From positions 1 through 64,000 of the forward strand of contig NZ_JBBIUQ010000012.1 of the NCBI RefSeq assembly GCF_037440165.1: 64,000 nucleotides of DNA, in the 5' to 3' direction. Below the pieces are notes generated by a model. It made no database searches. It was not told the DNA's origin and was given only the letters and a program-made list of their open reading frames with translations. Every line of letters begins with the position of its first letter. The stretch's first letter is position 1. This DNA is from Ignavibacterium sp037440165. GTDB lineage: Bacteria; Bacteroidota; Ignavibacteria; Ignavibacteriales; Ignavibacteriaceae. Shown one piece after another: positions 37,212 to 46,970 of this stretch. The position numbers and the translations under genes are program-made.

Positions 37212-38861
37212 ATGAAAAAAGCAGTTTTAATTTTATCAATCATTTCCATTTTCGTTCTTGGATTTTACATACAACGGAGCGGCGATATTTATTATGAGAT
37301 TTCTAAAAACATGGAAATGTTCGGAAAAATTTATAAGGAAATCTCTTTCAACTATGTTGATGAAATAAATCCTGAAGAGTTTATGCGCGAAGGTATTAAA
37401 GGAATGTTGAAATCACTTGATCCCTATACTGTTTTTATTGATGAAAGTAAACAGGATGATATTGACTTGATGACAAATGGTAAATATGGTGGAATTGGTG
37501 TAACAATCGGAGTAAGAAATGACAAAGTTACTATTACAGAAATAATTGAAGGTTATGCAGCTCAGAAACAAGGACTTCGTATCGGAGATGTTGTAATCGA
37601 AGTTGATGGACAACCAATAACTTCTTCAGACATAGATGATTTATCCGCTAAAGTAAAAGGTGAACCGGGAACAACGGTTCAGTTAAAAGTTTTGCGAAAT
37701 AATGATAGAGATACCTTACAGTTTAATATTATTCGTGAAGAGATCGTTATAAAAAATCTTGTTTACGCGGGCTTCTATCCCGAAAATTCCAACAATGTTT
37801 ATTTGAAGCTTACGAACTTCAGCCGTTCTGCCTCTGAAGAAATAAAAAATGCGCTTAAGAAATTAAAAGAAGAAAAACCAATACATTCGATTGTACTTGA
37901 TTTGAGAGGTAATCCTGGTGGTTTGCTTGATATTGCCGTTGATGTTTGCAACAAGTTTCTGCAAAAAGATTTGTTAATAGTCTCCACTCGTGGAAGGGAA
38001 GCATCGAGTGAGAAAAAATATTTTGCCAAAGAAGAGCCTATTGTTCCCAACGAAAAACTTGTGGTTCTTATCAATGAAAACAGTGCATCTGCTTCAGAAA
38101 TTGTCGCAGGTGCAATTCAGGATCATGATAGAGGAATAATTCTCGGAACACAATCTTTTGGTAAGGGGTTGGTTCAAACAATTACTCCGATTTCTTATAA
38201 TACTTCATTAAAAATCACAACAGCAAAATATTATACACCAAGCGGCAGATGTATTCAGAAAATAGATTATTCAAAAAAGAATAAAGTATTCAGTACTCCG
38301 CATATTGAAGAGAGATCTGAATTCACTACTGACAATCAAAGAAGAGTTTACAGTGCTGGCGGAATAACTCCGGATACGCTGGTAAAATTTGAGATTGAAG
38401 GAGAGATTACGAAGGAACTTTTGGCAAAAGGTATAATATTCGACTTTGCTGATAAATACTATTACACCAATCAGTCAACAAAATTCGAAAAATTGAATGA
38501 CAACAAAGTGTTCAGTGAATTTATCTCATACATTAAAAGTAAGGAATTCAATTATACTCCTGAAGTTGAAAAGAATTTGAATGCTCTGATTGATGAACTT
38601 GAGAAAAATAAAATCAACGGAAAAATAATGAATGCCGCATCAAAGCTTAAAGATGAATTGAAAAATTATTTTGATAAAGAACTTGAAAAATATAAATCGG
38701 AGATACTGGGTTATTTCAAGATTGAATTAGCAACACGATATTATAATCAGAAAAAAGGTCTGGAAGAATCGTTAAAGTATGATAAGCAATTCAACACGGC
38801 TTTAACTCTATTTGAAAATGAGACTGTTTATAATAAACTGCTAAATAAAAAAAATAATTAA
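37212..38861 (+). CDS. S41-family C-terminal processing peptidase
   Basis: 549 residues from ATG 37212; a TTG at 37197 is inside tmk and less likely. N-terminal helix anchors it in the membrane (MKKAVLILSIISIFVLGFYI). PDZ domain about 85-170 (GIGVTIGVRNDKVTITEI). The S41 core has VLDLRGNPGG, the Ser motif NENSASASEIVAGAIQD and the Lys in SFGKGLVQT. The C-terminal 150 residues are charged and helical. Such periplasmic proteases cut proteins near their C-termini; the target here is unknown. Confidence 0.93.
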   Translation: MKKAVLILSIISIFVLGFYIQRSGDIYYEISKNMEMFGKIYKEISFNYVDEINPEEFMREGIKGMLKSLDPYTVFIDESKQDDIDLMTNGKYGGIGVTIGVRNDKVTITEIIEGYAAQKQGLRIGDVVIEVDGQPITSSDIDDLSAKVKGEPGTTVQLKVLRNNDRDTLQFNIIREEIVIKNLVYAGFYPENSNNVYLKLTNFSRSASEEIKNALKKLKEEKPIHSIVLDLRGNPGGLLDIAVDVCNKFLQKDLLIVSTRGREASSEKKYFAKEEPIVPNEKLVVLINENSASASEIVAGAIQDHDRGIILGTQSFGKGLVQTITPISYNTSLKITTAKYYTPSGRCIQKIDYSKKNKVFSTPHIEERSEFTTDNQRRVYSAGGITPDTLVKFEIEGEITKELLAKGIIFDFADKYYYTNQSTKFEKLNDNKVFSEFISYIKSKEFNYTPEVEKNLNALIDELEKNKINGKIMNAASKLKDELKNYFDKELEKYKSEILGYFKIELATRYYNQKKGLEESLKYDKQFNTALTLFENETVYNKLLNKKNN

Positions 38862-38895
38862 TCTCCAAAACAGTATAACAAAGTCAGATGTTGTT

Positions 38896-39159
38896 ATGAA
38901 AATAAATCCATCTTTTAGCGGATGTCCATCCTGCAAAGAGATGAACACATTAAAAAAATCTCATTCAAGAAATACAAAAGAAAAAATAATTAACGGCATC
39001 GGAATTTATCATACATACCGTTGCACAAAATGCGGATGGCGAGGATATCTGACTTTAGTATCATTAACTTTACTTTCTTTCCGAAAATTGCTGATTTATC
39101 TTTCACTACTGATTATTTCAATTTTCATAACATACCAGATATTAACAAAAATATTTTGA
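38896..39159 (+). CDS. small zinc-ribbon membrane protein
   Basis: 87 residues. CPSC and CTKC, separated by about 30 residues, make a zinc-ribbon-like pair (GCPSCKEMN, then YRCTKCGWRG). The last 35 residues hold one or two membrane helices (LLIYLSLLIISIFITYQIL). No family name recognised. Stands alone between the peptidase and the respiratory operon. Confidence 0.55.
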   Translation: MKINPSFSGCPSCKEMNTLKKSHSRNTKEKIINGIGIYHTYRCTKCGWRGYLTLVSLTLLSFRKLLIYLSLLIISIFITYQILTKIF

Positions 39160-39281
39160 TCGATAAAGTTATTGACCGTGTTAATTATTTTTTTTGTCTT
39201 ATCCTTCACAACTTCTTTTGTTTTATAATCATATTTTAATAATTTTACGCAACAATTTTGAACAAAATTTGTAACTATCAA

Positions 39282-39356
39282 ACCAAGGCAGCTTACTAAA
39301 CCTTGGTACTAATCCGCACAATAAAAATGTAGTAATTGTAGAAGGCAGAACCTTCT
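39282..39356 (+). promoter_or_regulatory. two related hairpins in the leader of the ACIII operon
   Basis: ACCAAGG at 39282-39288 pairs with CCTTGGT at 39301-39307, and AGAAGG at 39340-39345 with CCTTCT at 39351-39356. Both hold the same core, AAGGCAG followed by CCTT. The second ends 36 bases before actA. They could be a terminator of the previous gene, an mRNA stabiliser or a control site; the sequence does not decide. Confidence 0.4.
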
Positions 39357-39392
39357 TTTAGTTCACTTAAATTAAAATATATTGGACAATTA

Positions 39393-39965
39393 ATGAAGAA
39401 ATCATTACTTGATTATATCCTGCGAAACAGACTTCCATTAACTGTTTTTGTCATCATTTCTTCATTCACATTAACTTATTTCGTCTCCAGACCTGAAAGA
39501 GACGGAGTTGGCTATACACCAATTCAACCAATCAATTATTCACATAAACTTCATGCAGGTGACATGAAAATTGATTGTAAGTATTGTCATACAAATGTGG
39601 ATAAATCTCGTTTTGCAGGAGTGCCTGCTGTTGCAACTTGTATGAATTGCCATACGGTTGCCAGAAAAGATCGTCCTGAAATTATCAAGCTCACTCAGTA
39701 TTATCGGGATGGAATTCCACTTCCTTGGAAAAGAATTCATAAAGTTCCTGATTATGCTTACTTCAATCACTCCGTTCATGTTAACAAAGGAATTGATTGT
39801 ACTGCCTGTCACGGCGAAGTTACACAAATGGAAAAAATCGGACAAATGAATTCCTTCACAATGGGAAGTTGTTTGAACTGTCATAGAAATGCACACGATA
39901 AATTCCCTGAGTTGAAGGATCAGATTAACAAGGGTCCGGAATATTGCTCAGCTTGTCACAGATAG
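39393..39965 (+). CDS. actA: alternative complex III pentaheme cytochrome ActA
   Basis: 190 residues. An N-terminal membrane helix (about 13-31), then five CxxCH heme sites from residue 62 on: CKYCH, CMNCH, CTACH, CLNCH and CSACH. ActA is the pentaheme subunit that receives electrons in ACIII, the menaquinol:electron acceptor oxidoreductase that replaces the bc1 complex. First gene of the operon. Confidence 0.9.
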   Translation: MKKSLLDYILRNRLPLTVFVIISSFTLTYFVSRPERDGVGYTPIQPINYSHKLHAGDMKIDCKYCHTNVDKSRFAGVPAVATCMNCHTVARKDRPEIIKLTQYYRDGIPLPWKRIHKVPDYAYFNHSVHVNKGIDCTACHGEVTQMEKIGQMNSFTMGSCLNCHRNAHDKFPELKDQINKGPEYCSACHR

Positions 39966-39974
39966 GAATTCAAT

Positions 39975-40172
39975 ATGAATTTAAATCAAACAAAAAATAA
40001 AATGGATAGAAAAAAATTTTTCCTTGCAGCAACACTTGCCGCTGCCGGAATTGCTTTGTTCAAATACATTCCCTTTACTTCAGCTAAAAAGAAATTCGGA
40101 TCGAAAAAAGTTGAAGTTAAAATAAATCCATTAGCAGTTAGCAGGAAAAAACTAGGTGAAAAGAATGTCTGA
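39975..40172 (+). CDS. small protein between actA and actB
   Basis: 65 residues. The N-terminal third looks like a Tat-type or plain signal/anchor segment (DRKKFFLAATLAAAGIALF), and the tail is short and basic (VKINPLAVSRKK). AGGA lies before the ATG, and the end overlaps actB by 8 bases, so it is probably translated. Function unknown. It might be a small subunit or assembly factor of ACIII, judged only from position. Confidence 0.55.
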   Translation: MNLNQTKNKMDRKKFFLAATLAAAGIALFKYIPFTSAKKKFGSKKVEVKINPLAVSRKKLGEKNV

Positions 40173-43100
40173 TTACAGAGAAGAAAATTTACAGAATAAT
40201 AATACTCCTGATCCAAATTACTGGAGAAGCTTTGAAGAGCTTTACAAAAATGAAAAAACTCTGGAAGCTCGGCATCATGAATTTGCTGATGGCGTTACAG
40301 ATGATTTTAATCCAAATGAAAATTTATCAGGAATTTCAAGAAGAAAATTTTTAGCATTACTTGGTGCATCAGCTGCACTTGCCGGAGTTGCCTGCAGCGA
40401 TTATCGCGATAAAGGTGAAATTGTACCTTACAATGTAAAGCCGGAAGAAATTATCATCGGACGGCCAAATTATTATGCTTCAGCCTGCACGGTTTGCGCA
40501 AATGCCTGCGGAATTCTGATTAAAACCCGGGAAGGAAGACCGATTAAAATTGATGGTAATCCTGAACATCCGGTAAATCAGGGAAAGATTTGTGCTAAAG
40601 GTCAGGCAAACATTTTGAATCTTTATGATCCTGAAAGACTTCAGCAGCCATTAAAGAAGACTTCGACAGGATTTGATACGATTGAGTGGAATAAAGTTGA
40701 TAAAGATATTATAGCAGCTTTAAGTATGGCAGGAAGCAAAGAAATTGCAATTGTCTCACATACAATTACTTCTCCAACAACTATTAAAGTGCTTGAAGAA
40801 TTCAAATCTAAATTTCCATCAACTAAAATTTACAGTTACGAACTTTTTAACAGCTCGAGCAGAAATTCTGCCTGGGCAAAATGTTATGGCTCCGGAAGTT
40901 TTCCACTAATAAAATGGAATGAAGCAAAAGTTATAGTTTCTTTAGAATCTGACTTTTTAGGTGTTGAAGGAAACACAGTTGAAAATAAAAGACTATTTGC
41001 AGAAGGAAGAGATGCAAATAATAAATCATTCAGCAGACTTTATGTTATTGAAAGCTCAATGACGCTTACAGGAATGAATGCTGATTACAGAATGCGTCTG
41101 AAACCAGAGCAGCAGTTCGCATTTGTTATGAGTTTGATGAGTGAATTAAATAAAAAAGGCGCAATTTCAACTTCGATAGCTTCAGATTATAATCTCGATA
41201 CAATAGTTCAAAAGTTTAATCTCAACAAAGAAAGAGTAAATCATCTTGTGAATGACATTGCCGAGAATAAAGGTAAATCAATTTTATTTGCGGGTGATTT
41301 ACTACCTGAAAATGTTCACATCGCAATAAATATACTAAATGACTTGCTGGGCAATAATAAGTTGTATCGTACTGATAGTTCTGAAATCAATCTTATGAAT
41401 CTTTCATCTTTAGATGAGTTAAAGGAATTAACTGATAAAATTGGAAATGGTCAGGTTGCAGCGGTTATTCATTTAGATTGTAATCCGGTTTATCATTTCC
41501 CGGTCGATCTCAATTATAAAAATCTGTTAGCCAAAATTCCAACTGTTGTAACTTTTACTGAACGATTAAATGAAACATCTCAATACAGCAATTATGTTTT
41601 ACCATTGAACCACAATTTTGAAAGCTGGGGCGATGCAAAGACAAGAACAGGACTAATATCTTTACAGCAGCCGGTAATTGCTCCACTTCATAATACTAGA
41701 CAGACAGAATCGATTCTACTTACATGGATTAGCACCAATCCGGAAACTTATTCCGAAAAGCTTTATCACGATTATCTGATGAAGAATTGGGAAACAAATA
41801 TTTATCCAACATTAAAATCAAAAATTGAATTTAAGCAGCTATGGTTTGGTGCTTTGCACGATGGTTTTGCTCTGACGAATGAGTCAACTCCAACAGTCAG
41901 TAACATTAATCTGTCTGCTTTAAATGGAGTCAATTCAAATTCTGAATCGAATGATTTTACACTTGTACTAAGAGAAAGTTATCAGGTTGGTGATGGCAGA
42001 TTTGCAAATAACGGATGGCTTCAGGAATTGCCTCATCCGGTTTCAAAAATTACCTGGGACAATTATGCTGCAATTTCACATAACACAGCAAAATCTCTGA
42101 ATGTTGAAAATGATGACCTAGTTGAAGTTTCAGTTGGTGAAAGAAAATTAACATTGCCAGTTTTCATTCAGGCAGGTAATGCTGATAATACAATAACAAT
42201 CGAACTTGGTTATGGAAGAGAATTTTCAGGAATAGTTGCTTCAGGTGTTGGTTTTAATGCAAATAGTTTATTATCAGCAAATCCGGAGTTCAGTAATTGG
42301 ATTTACACAAATGCTTCGGTTAAAAAAGCAGGAGGAAAATATTCTCTTGCATCAACACAGGAACATCATGCGTTTGACAATCCAAGAACTCAGGATTTAC
42401 ATCTCAAAAGACATATAATTCAGGAAGGTACTGTTGCTCTTTATGAGAAGAAACCTGATTTTATCCACGAGCACAGACCAAAAGAATTAGAAAGTGTTTA
42501 TACTCCGTTTCAGTATAATGAGATGAAATGGGGAATGGCAATAGACCTGAACAAATGTCTCGGCTGCGGCGATTGCGTTGTAGCTTGTAATGTTGAAAAC
42601 AATGTTCCTGTTGTCGGTAAAGATCAGGTATTAGAGAGCAGGGAAATGCAATGGCTGAGAATTGACAGATATTACTCTGGTTCACCTGATGATCCAAGAG
42701 TAAGTGTTCAACCAATGCTTTGTCAGCATTGTGATCAGGCACCTTGCGAAAATGTTTGTCCGGTTGTAGCAACAATTCATAGTCCTGATGGACTTAATCA
42801 AATGGTTTACAATCGTTGCGTTGGAACAAGATATTGCTCGAATAACTGTCCTTATAAAGTCAGAAGATTTAACTTTTTCAACTTCAGAGATCATTTCAGA
42901 GATGGCTATCAGGAAAGTTCAATATTTACATTAATATTTAATCCTGAAGTTACGGTCAGGTCTCGTGGTGTGATGGAAAAATGTACTTTCTGCGTTCAAA
43001 GAATTGAAGAAGCAAGATCAGAGGCGACACGCAAAGGAATTCCGATTAAAGGAACAGATGTTAAAACAGCTTGTCAGGAAGCATGTCCGACAAATGCAAT

Positions 43101-43248
43101 TCAATTTGGTGATATAAATGGAAAAGATGCTGAATTTTATAAATACAGAACTCACGAGCTTGGCTATTATGTACTTGAAGAATTGAATGTAAGACCAAAT
43201 GTTACATACATTGCTAAACTCAGAAATATTCATACGGAGGAATTATAG
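40165..43248 (+). CDS. actB: alternative complex III iron-sulfur subunit ActB
   Basis: 1027 residues from ATG 40165 (AGGTGA five bases upstream); a GTG at 40156 is possible. A Tat motif with a lipobox (SRRKFLALLGASAALAGVAC) suggests Tat export and lipid attachment. The N-terminal two thirds resemble molybdopterin oxidoreductases (CTVCANACGILIKTREGRP). The C-terminal 250 residues are a ferredoxin-like module with four Cys clusters: CLGCGDCVVAC, CQHCDQAPCENVCP, CVGTRYCSNNCP and CTFCVQRIEEA plus CQEACPTNAI. Fusion of both parts is usual for ActB. The stop TAG shares its last base with the actC GTG. Confidence 0.95.
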   Translation: MSDYREENLQNNNTPDPNYWRSFEELYKNEKTLEARHHEFADGVTDDFNPNENLSGISRRKFLALLGASAALAGVACSDYRDKGEIVPYNVKPEEIIIGRPNYYASACTVCANACGILIKTREGRPIKIDGNPEHPVNQGKICAKGQANILNLYDPERLQQPLKKTSTGFDTIEWNKVDKDIIAALSMAGSKEIAIVSHTITSPTTIKVLEEFKSKFPSTKIYSYELFNSSSRNSAWAKCYGSGSFPLIKWNEAKVIVSLESDFLGVEGNTVENKRLFAEGRDANNKSFSRLYVIESSMTLTGMNADYRMRLKPEQQFAFVMSLMSELNKKGAISTSIASDYNLDTIVQKFNLNKERVNHLVNDIAENKGKSILFAGDLLPENVHIAINILNDLLGNNKLYRTDSSEINLMNLSSLDELKELTDKIGNGQVAAVIHLDCNPVYHFPVDLNYKNLLAKIPTVVTFTERLNETSQYSNYVLPLNHNFESWGDAKTRTGLISLQQPVIAPLHNTRQTESILLTWISTNPETYSEKLYHDYLMKNWETNIYPTLKSKIEFKQLWFGALHDGFALTNESTPTVSNINLSALNGVNSNSESNDFTLVLRESYQVGDGRFANNGWLQELPHPVSKITWDNYAAISHNTAKSLNVENDDLVEVSVGERKLTLPVFIQAGNADNTITIELGYGREFSGIVASGVGFNANSLLSANPEFSNWIYTNASVKKAGGKYSLASTQEHHAFDNPRTQDLHLKRHIIQEGTVALYEKKPDFIHEHRPKELESVYTPFQYNEMKWGMAIDLNKCLGCGDCVVACNVENNVPVVGKDQVLESREMQWLRIDRYYSGSPDDPRVSVQPMLCQHCDQAPCENVCPVVATIHSPDGLNQMVYNRCVGTRYCSNNCPYKVRRFNFFNFRDHFRDGYQESSIFTLIFNPEVTVRSRGVMEKCTFCVQRIEEARSEATRKGIPIKGTDVKTACQEACPTNAIQFGDINGKDAEFYKYRTHELGYYVLEELNVRPNVTYIAKLRNIHTEEL

Positions 43249-44621
43249 TGAATATTGACTACTCACAGGAAGCCCCGACAATAGCAGGTCGGCTTTCACT
43301 TTCAGAAATTGAAGAGTTAGTTGCAAGGCCGCTTGATTCGAAGCCTGACAGAAAGTATTTCATTGCCCTATCAATATCAGGCACTTTGCTTTTGATTGGC
43401 GCAGTTTGCCTTGCATTTAGTTTTTACTATGGAATTGGTCTTTGGGGAAATAATCAACCTGTTGGCTGGGCAGTTCCAATTGTTAACTTCGTGTTCTGGG
43501 TTGGTATTGGTCATGCAGGAACTCTTATTTCTGCAATTTTATTTTTGCTAAGACAAAAATGGCGAACTGGTATTGCTCGCTTTGCAGAAGCAATGACAAT
43601 TTTTGCTGTTATGTGCGCCGGAATTTTCCCAGTCATTCATACAGGAAGACCTTGGCTTGCAGGATATTTACTACCATATCCAAATCAACATAGTCTCTGG
43701 GTTAATTTCACTTCACCACTGCTGTGGGATGTATTTGCAGTTTCAACTTATTTTACTGTTTCATTAGTTTTCTGGTATATCGGCTTGATTCCGGATTTTG
43801 CAACTTTAAGAGATAGAACAACCTCAAAGATTAAAAAAACTATCTACTCAATTTTTTCTTTAGGTTGGAGACATTCATCACGGCATTGGCAGCATTATGA
43901 AAAAGCTTATATGCTGTTAGCTGGTTTCGCAACTCCACTTGTGCTTTCGGTTCACACAATCGTAAGCTTCGACTTTGCAGTTTCAATTCTTCCCGGTTGG
44001 CACACAACAATATTTCCTCCATACTTCGTTGCGGGTGCTATCTTCTCCGGATTTGCAATGGTTGTGACAGTTCTCGTCTTTGTAAGGAAAATATTCAATC
44101 TAGAAAATATCATCACAATGGATCATCTTGAAAAGATGAACAAAGTTATTCTTGCAACAGGAATGATGGTTGGATATGCATACGGAATGGAATTTTTTAT
44201 AGCCTGGTACAGTGGCGTTCAGGCAGAGCAGTTTGTGTTCATCAACAGAGCATTTGGACCTTATGCCTGGGCTTATTGGATAATGGTAAGCTGTAATGTG
44301 ATTTTCCCTCAACTATTCTGGTTCAGAAAATTCAGAAGATCAATCCCTGTTATGATGGTTATAGTAATTCTTGTTAATGTGGGAATGTGGTTCGAAAGAT
44401 TTGTTATAACAATAACATCTTTGCATAGAGATTTCTTACCATCGAGCTGGGCTTATTATACACCAACGATATTCGATATTGGAATTTTACTCGGAAGTTT
44501 CGGATTATTCTTCACTCTTGTAATATTATTTACAAAATCATTACCGGTAGTATCCATTTCAGAAGTTAAAGCTGTTGCCGAAGGTGCTCAGCCAACTCAT
44601 CACGGAGGTGATCATGAATAA
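43248..44621 (+). CDS. actC: alternative complex III quinol-site subunit ActC (NrfD-like)
   Basis: 457 residues with about ten membrane helices. The start is GTG at 43248 with GGAGG seven bases upstream. The NrfD/PsrC-type helices include WVGIGHAGTLISAILFLL and FSGFAMVVTVLVFVRK. ActC is thought to hold the quinol-oxidation site. It overlaps actD-actE by 8 bases. Confidence 0.93.
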   Translation: MNIDYSQEAPTIAGRLSLSEIEELVARPLDSKPDRKYFIALSISGTLLLIGAVCLAFSFYYGIGLWGNNQPVGWAVPIVNFVFWVGIGHAGTLISAILFLLRQKWRTGIARFAEAMTIFAVMCAGIFPVIHTGRPWLAGYLLPYPNQHSLWVNFTSPLLWDVFAVSTYFTVSLVFWYIGLIPDFATLRDRTTSKIKKTIYSIFSLGWRHSSRHWQHYEKAYMLLAGFATPLVLSVHTIVSFDFAVSILPGWHTTIFPPYFVAGAIFSGFAMVVTVLVFVRKIFNLENIITMDHLEKMNKVILATGMMVGYAYGMEFFIAWYSGVQAEQFVFINRAFGPYAWAYWIMVSCNVIFPQLFWFRKFRRSIPVMMVIVILVNVGMWFERFVITITSLHRDFLPSSWAYYTPTIFDIGILLGSFGLFFTLVILFTKSLPVVSISEVKAVAEGAQPTHHGGDHE

Positions 44622-45774
44622 GAAATTATTTGGTATTGCAGCTATCTTCAAATCTCCTGATGAGATAATTAAAGCGGCTAAAAAAACCACCGAAGCAGGT
44701 TATATAAAAATTGATACTCATTCGCCATATCCGGTTCACGGAATGGAAAGGGCAATGAAACTTAAGCCTTCTAAGCTGGGATTCATTACACTTGTTTTTG
44801 GTTTAACTGGAGCTGGATTAGCTTTACTTTTGATGTACTGGACGATGTCGGTTGATTATCCGATGATAATTGGCGGTAAACCATTTTTTGCATTACCGGC
44901 ATTTATTCCTGTAACATTTGAAGTAACGGTATTGCTTGCAACGCTTTCTACCGTGATTGGAATGATAACTTTCTTTTTCAGATTTCCTGAAAATGATCAT
45001 CCGCTTCACGATACTGAGTATATGAAAAAGGTTTCGAGAGATCACTTTGGTTTAGTTATTGAAGCAAGCGATAAAAATTTTGATGAATCAAAAGTTCGTG
45101 AGTTCTTGAAATCTCTTAATCCGATTAGTATTGAAGAAATTTATTATTCGGAAAAAGAAACTTATGCAGTTCTTGAACCAAAATTTGTTACATTCTTAAT
45201 CGCAGTTGCGCTCGTAACTTCCGGAGTAACCTATTTCTCACTGAACAAATTGTTGTATATGCAGCCATTTACCTGGATGATGGAGCAACCAAAACTTAAT
45301 CCACAACTAACATCAAGTCTTTTCGCAGATGGATTCGGGATGAGAACTCCTGTTCAGGGAACAGTAGCGAGAGGTTTTTTGCCTTATCCTTATATGGGGC
45401 AAACTAATCCAGCGGAAGTTTTACAAAATCCATATTTACCAACGAAAGAAAATCTGAAATTAGGCGAGCAGAAGTATCTGACATTCTGTAGTCCCTGTCA
45501 CGGTAACTTTGGTGATGGTGACAGCAGATTGCGCGGACAGTTCCCAAATCCGCCTTCACTTCATTCAACGAGAGGAAGAGAATTTAGTGATGGAATGATA
45601 TATCATATAATCACTAACGGACAAAATATAATGCCTTCGTACGCTTCACAAATAACACGTGAAGAAAGATGGGCAATCGTAAATTACATTCGAGTTTTAC
45701 AAAGAGCTAAAAATGCTAAGAGCTCTGATTTACAAGTTGTTAATAAGGAGACCGGAAACAATGCATCAAACTGA
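44614..45774 (+). CDS. fused ActD-ActE of alternative complex III (DUF3341 + cytochrome c)
   Basis: 386 residues from ATG 44614 (GGAGG five bases upstream). The N-terminal half is DUF3341/ActD: KLFGIAAIFKSPDEIIKAAK, two helices (LGFITLVFGLTGAGLALLL and FEVTVLLATLSTVIGMITFF). After a further helix (about 193-215) the C-terminal half is a mono-heme cytochrome c domain: LTFCSPCHGNFGDGDS, with a late Met in QNIMPSYASQI that may be the axial ligand. This looks like ActE joined to ActD. In better-studied ACIII operons these are two genes. Confidence 0.88.
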   Translation: MNKKLFGIAAIFKSPDEIIKAAKKTTEAGYIKIDTHSPYPVHGMERAMKLKPSKLGFITLVFGLTGAGLALLLMYWTMSVDYPMIIGGKPFFALPAFIPVTFEVTVLLATLSTVIGMITFFFRFPENDHPLHDTEYMKKVSRDHFGLVIEASDKNFDESKVREFLKSLNPISIEEIYYSEKETYAVLEPKFVTFLIAVALVTSGVTYFSLNKLLYMQPFTWMMEQPKLNPQLTSSLFADGFGMRTPVQGTVARGFLPYPYMGQTNPAEVLQNPYLPTKENLKLGEQKYLTFCSPCHGNFGDGDSRLRGQFPNPPSLHSTRGREFSDGMIYHIITNGQNIMPSYASQITREERWAIVNYIRVLQRAKNAKSSDLQVVNKETGNNASN

Positions 45775-46951
45775 ATTTAATTATCAAAGAAAAGATTTAC
45801 CAGCCGGTTTTTCTAAATTCGGTTTTACCTTTCTGATAATCGGACTGATTCTTTCTGTTGCCGCATTCTTCGTTGATCAGTCAAGAGCAGCATTTAACTA
45901 TCTGGTGATTTATATGATGATAGTTAGTATAGCGCTTGGCTCCTTGTTTTTGATTGCGTTAGAATATGTTGTTGGTGCAGATTGGAGCACACCTTTCAGA
46001 AGAATCCCTGAATTTTTTGCGGGACTATTACCGCTTTTATTTATCCTGGTAATTCCACTGTTGTTTTTGAATCACGATCTTTTCCATTGGGCACACGAAG
46101 AAGCAGTAAAGCAGGATAAAATTCTTGAAGGCAAAGCTCCTTACCTTAACTTATCTTTTTTAATTATCCGAACAATTGCTTTTATTGCAATATGGGTTTT
46201 GTTCTATTTTGTTCTAAAAAGAAATTCAAAAAAACAGGATTCAACAAAAGATCAATCTTTAACAACTAAGAATATCCGATTTTCAGCTGCATTCATTCCG
46301 CTTTTTGCAATTACTATTACTTTTACTGCTGTTGATTGGTTAATGAGTCTTGAACCACACTGGTTCTCTACAATTTTCGGAGTATATTATTTCTCAGGAA
46401 CAGTTATAGCCGCACTTGCTGCAGTCACACTAATTGTTGTAATATTAAAAGAAAAGGGCTATTTCAGTCCTTGGATGACGGATGATCATCTTTATAGTTT
46501 CGGTGCATTACTTTTTGCATTCGTAAATTTCTGGGCTTACATCGCATTCAGTCAGTTTATGTTAATCTGGTATGCAGATCTTCCGGAAGAAACTTTCTGG
46601 TATCTTACAAGATGGGAAGGAAGCTGGGTTATCTTTTCATTGCTTCTGATTTTAATACATTTTATTGTACCATACGCAATGTTGCTTTCTCAACCAGCGA
46701 AGATGGATTCTAAGAGATTGAAATTCATTTCTGTATGGCTTCTGTTTGCTCACTTGTTTGACTTGTTCTGGCTGATAATGCCAAATATGCAGCCGCTTAA
46801 GAAAGGTTATGTATTTAACTGGATTGATCTTGTGTTTCCGATTTTAGGTATTGGCATCGTGCTTACAGTTTTTAATTTTATCGCAAAGAAAGAAAACTTA
46901 ATTCCGGTTGGTGATCCTAAACTTAAAAGAGGAATTAACTTTCATCTATAA
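45761..46951 (+). CDS. actF: alternative complex III membrane subunit ActF
   Basis: 396 residues from ATG 45761 with AAGGAG about nine bases upstream. About ten membrane helices, in the same broad family as ActC (NrfD-like) but shorter. Helix motifs include DWLMSLEPHWFSTIFGVYYF and FWAYIAFSQFMLIWYADLPE, typical of ActF. It overlaps the actDE end by 14 bases. ActF is a membrane subunit of ACIII that may take part in proton handling. Confidence 0.92.
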   Translation: MHQTEFNYQRKDLPAGFSKFGFTFLIIGLILSVAAFFVDQSRAAFNYLVIYMMIVSIALGSLFLIALEYVVGADWSTPFRRIPEFFAGLLPLLFILVIPLLFLNHDLFHWAHEEAVKQDKILEGKAPYLNLSFLIIRTIAFIAIWVLFYFVLKRNSKKQDSTKDQSLTTKNIRFSAAFIPLFAITITFTAVDWLMSLEPHWFSTIFGVYYFSGTVIAALAAVTLIVVILKEKGYFSPWMTDDHLYSFGALLFAFVNFWAYIAFSQFMLIWYADLPEETFWYLTRWEGSWVIFSLLLILIHFIVPYAMLLSQPAKMDSKRLKFISVWLLFAHLFDLFWLIMPNMQPLKKGYVFNWIDLVFPILGIGIVLTVFNFIAKKENLIPVGDPKLKRGINFHL

Positions 46952-46970
46952 TTCTCAATGAAGGAAAACA

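Noticed and set aside
39021..39239. A 72-codon frame overlapping the zinc-ribbon gene
   Set aside because: It overlaps a frame with clear CxxC pairs and membrane helices and has no features of its own.
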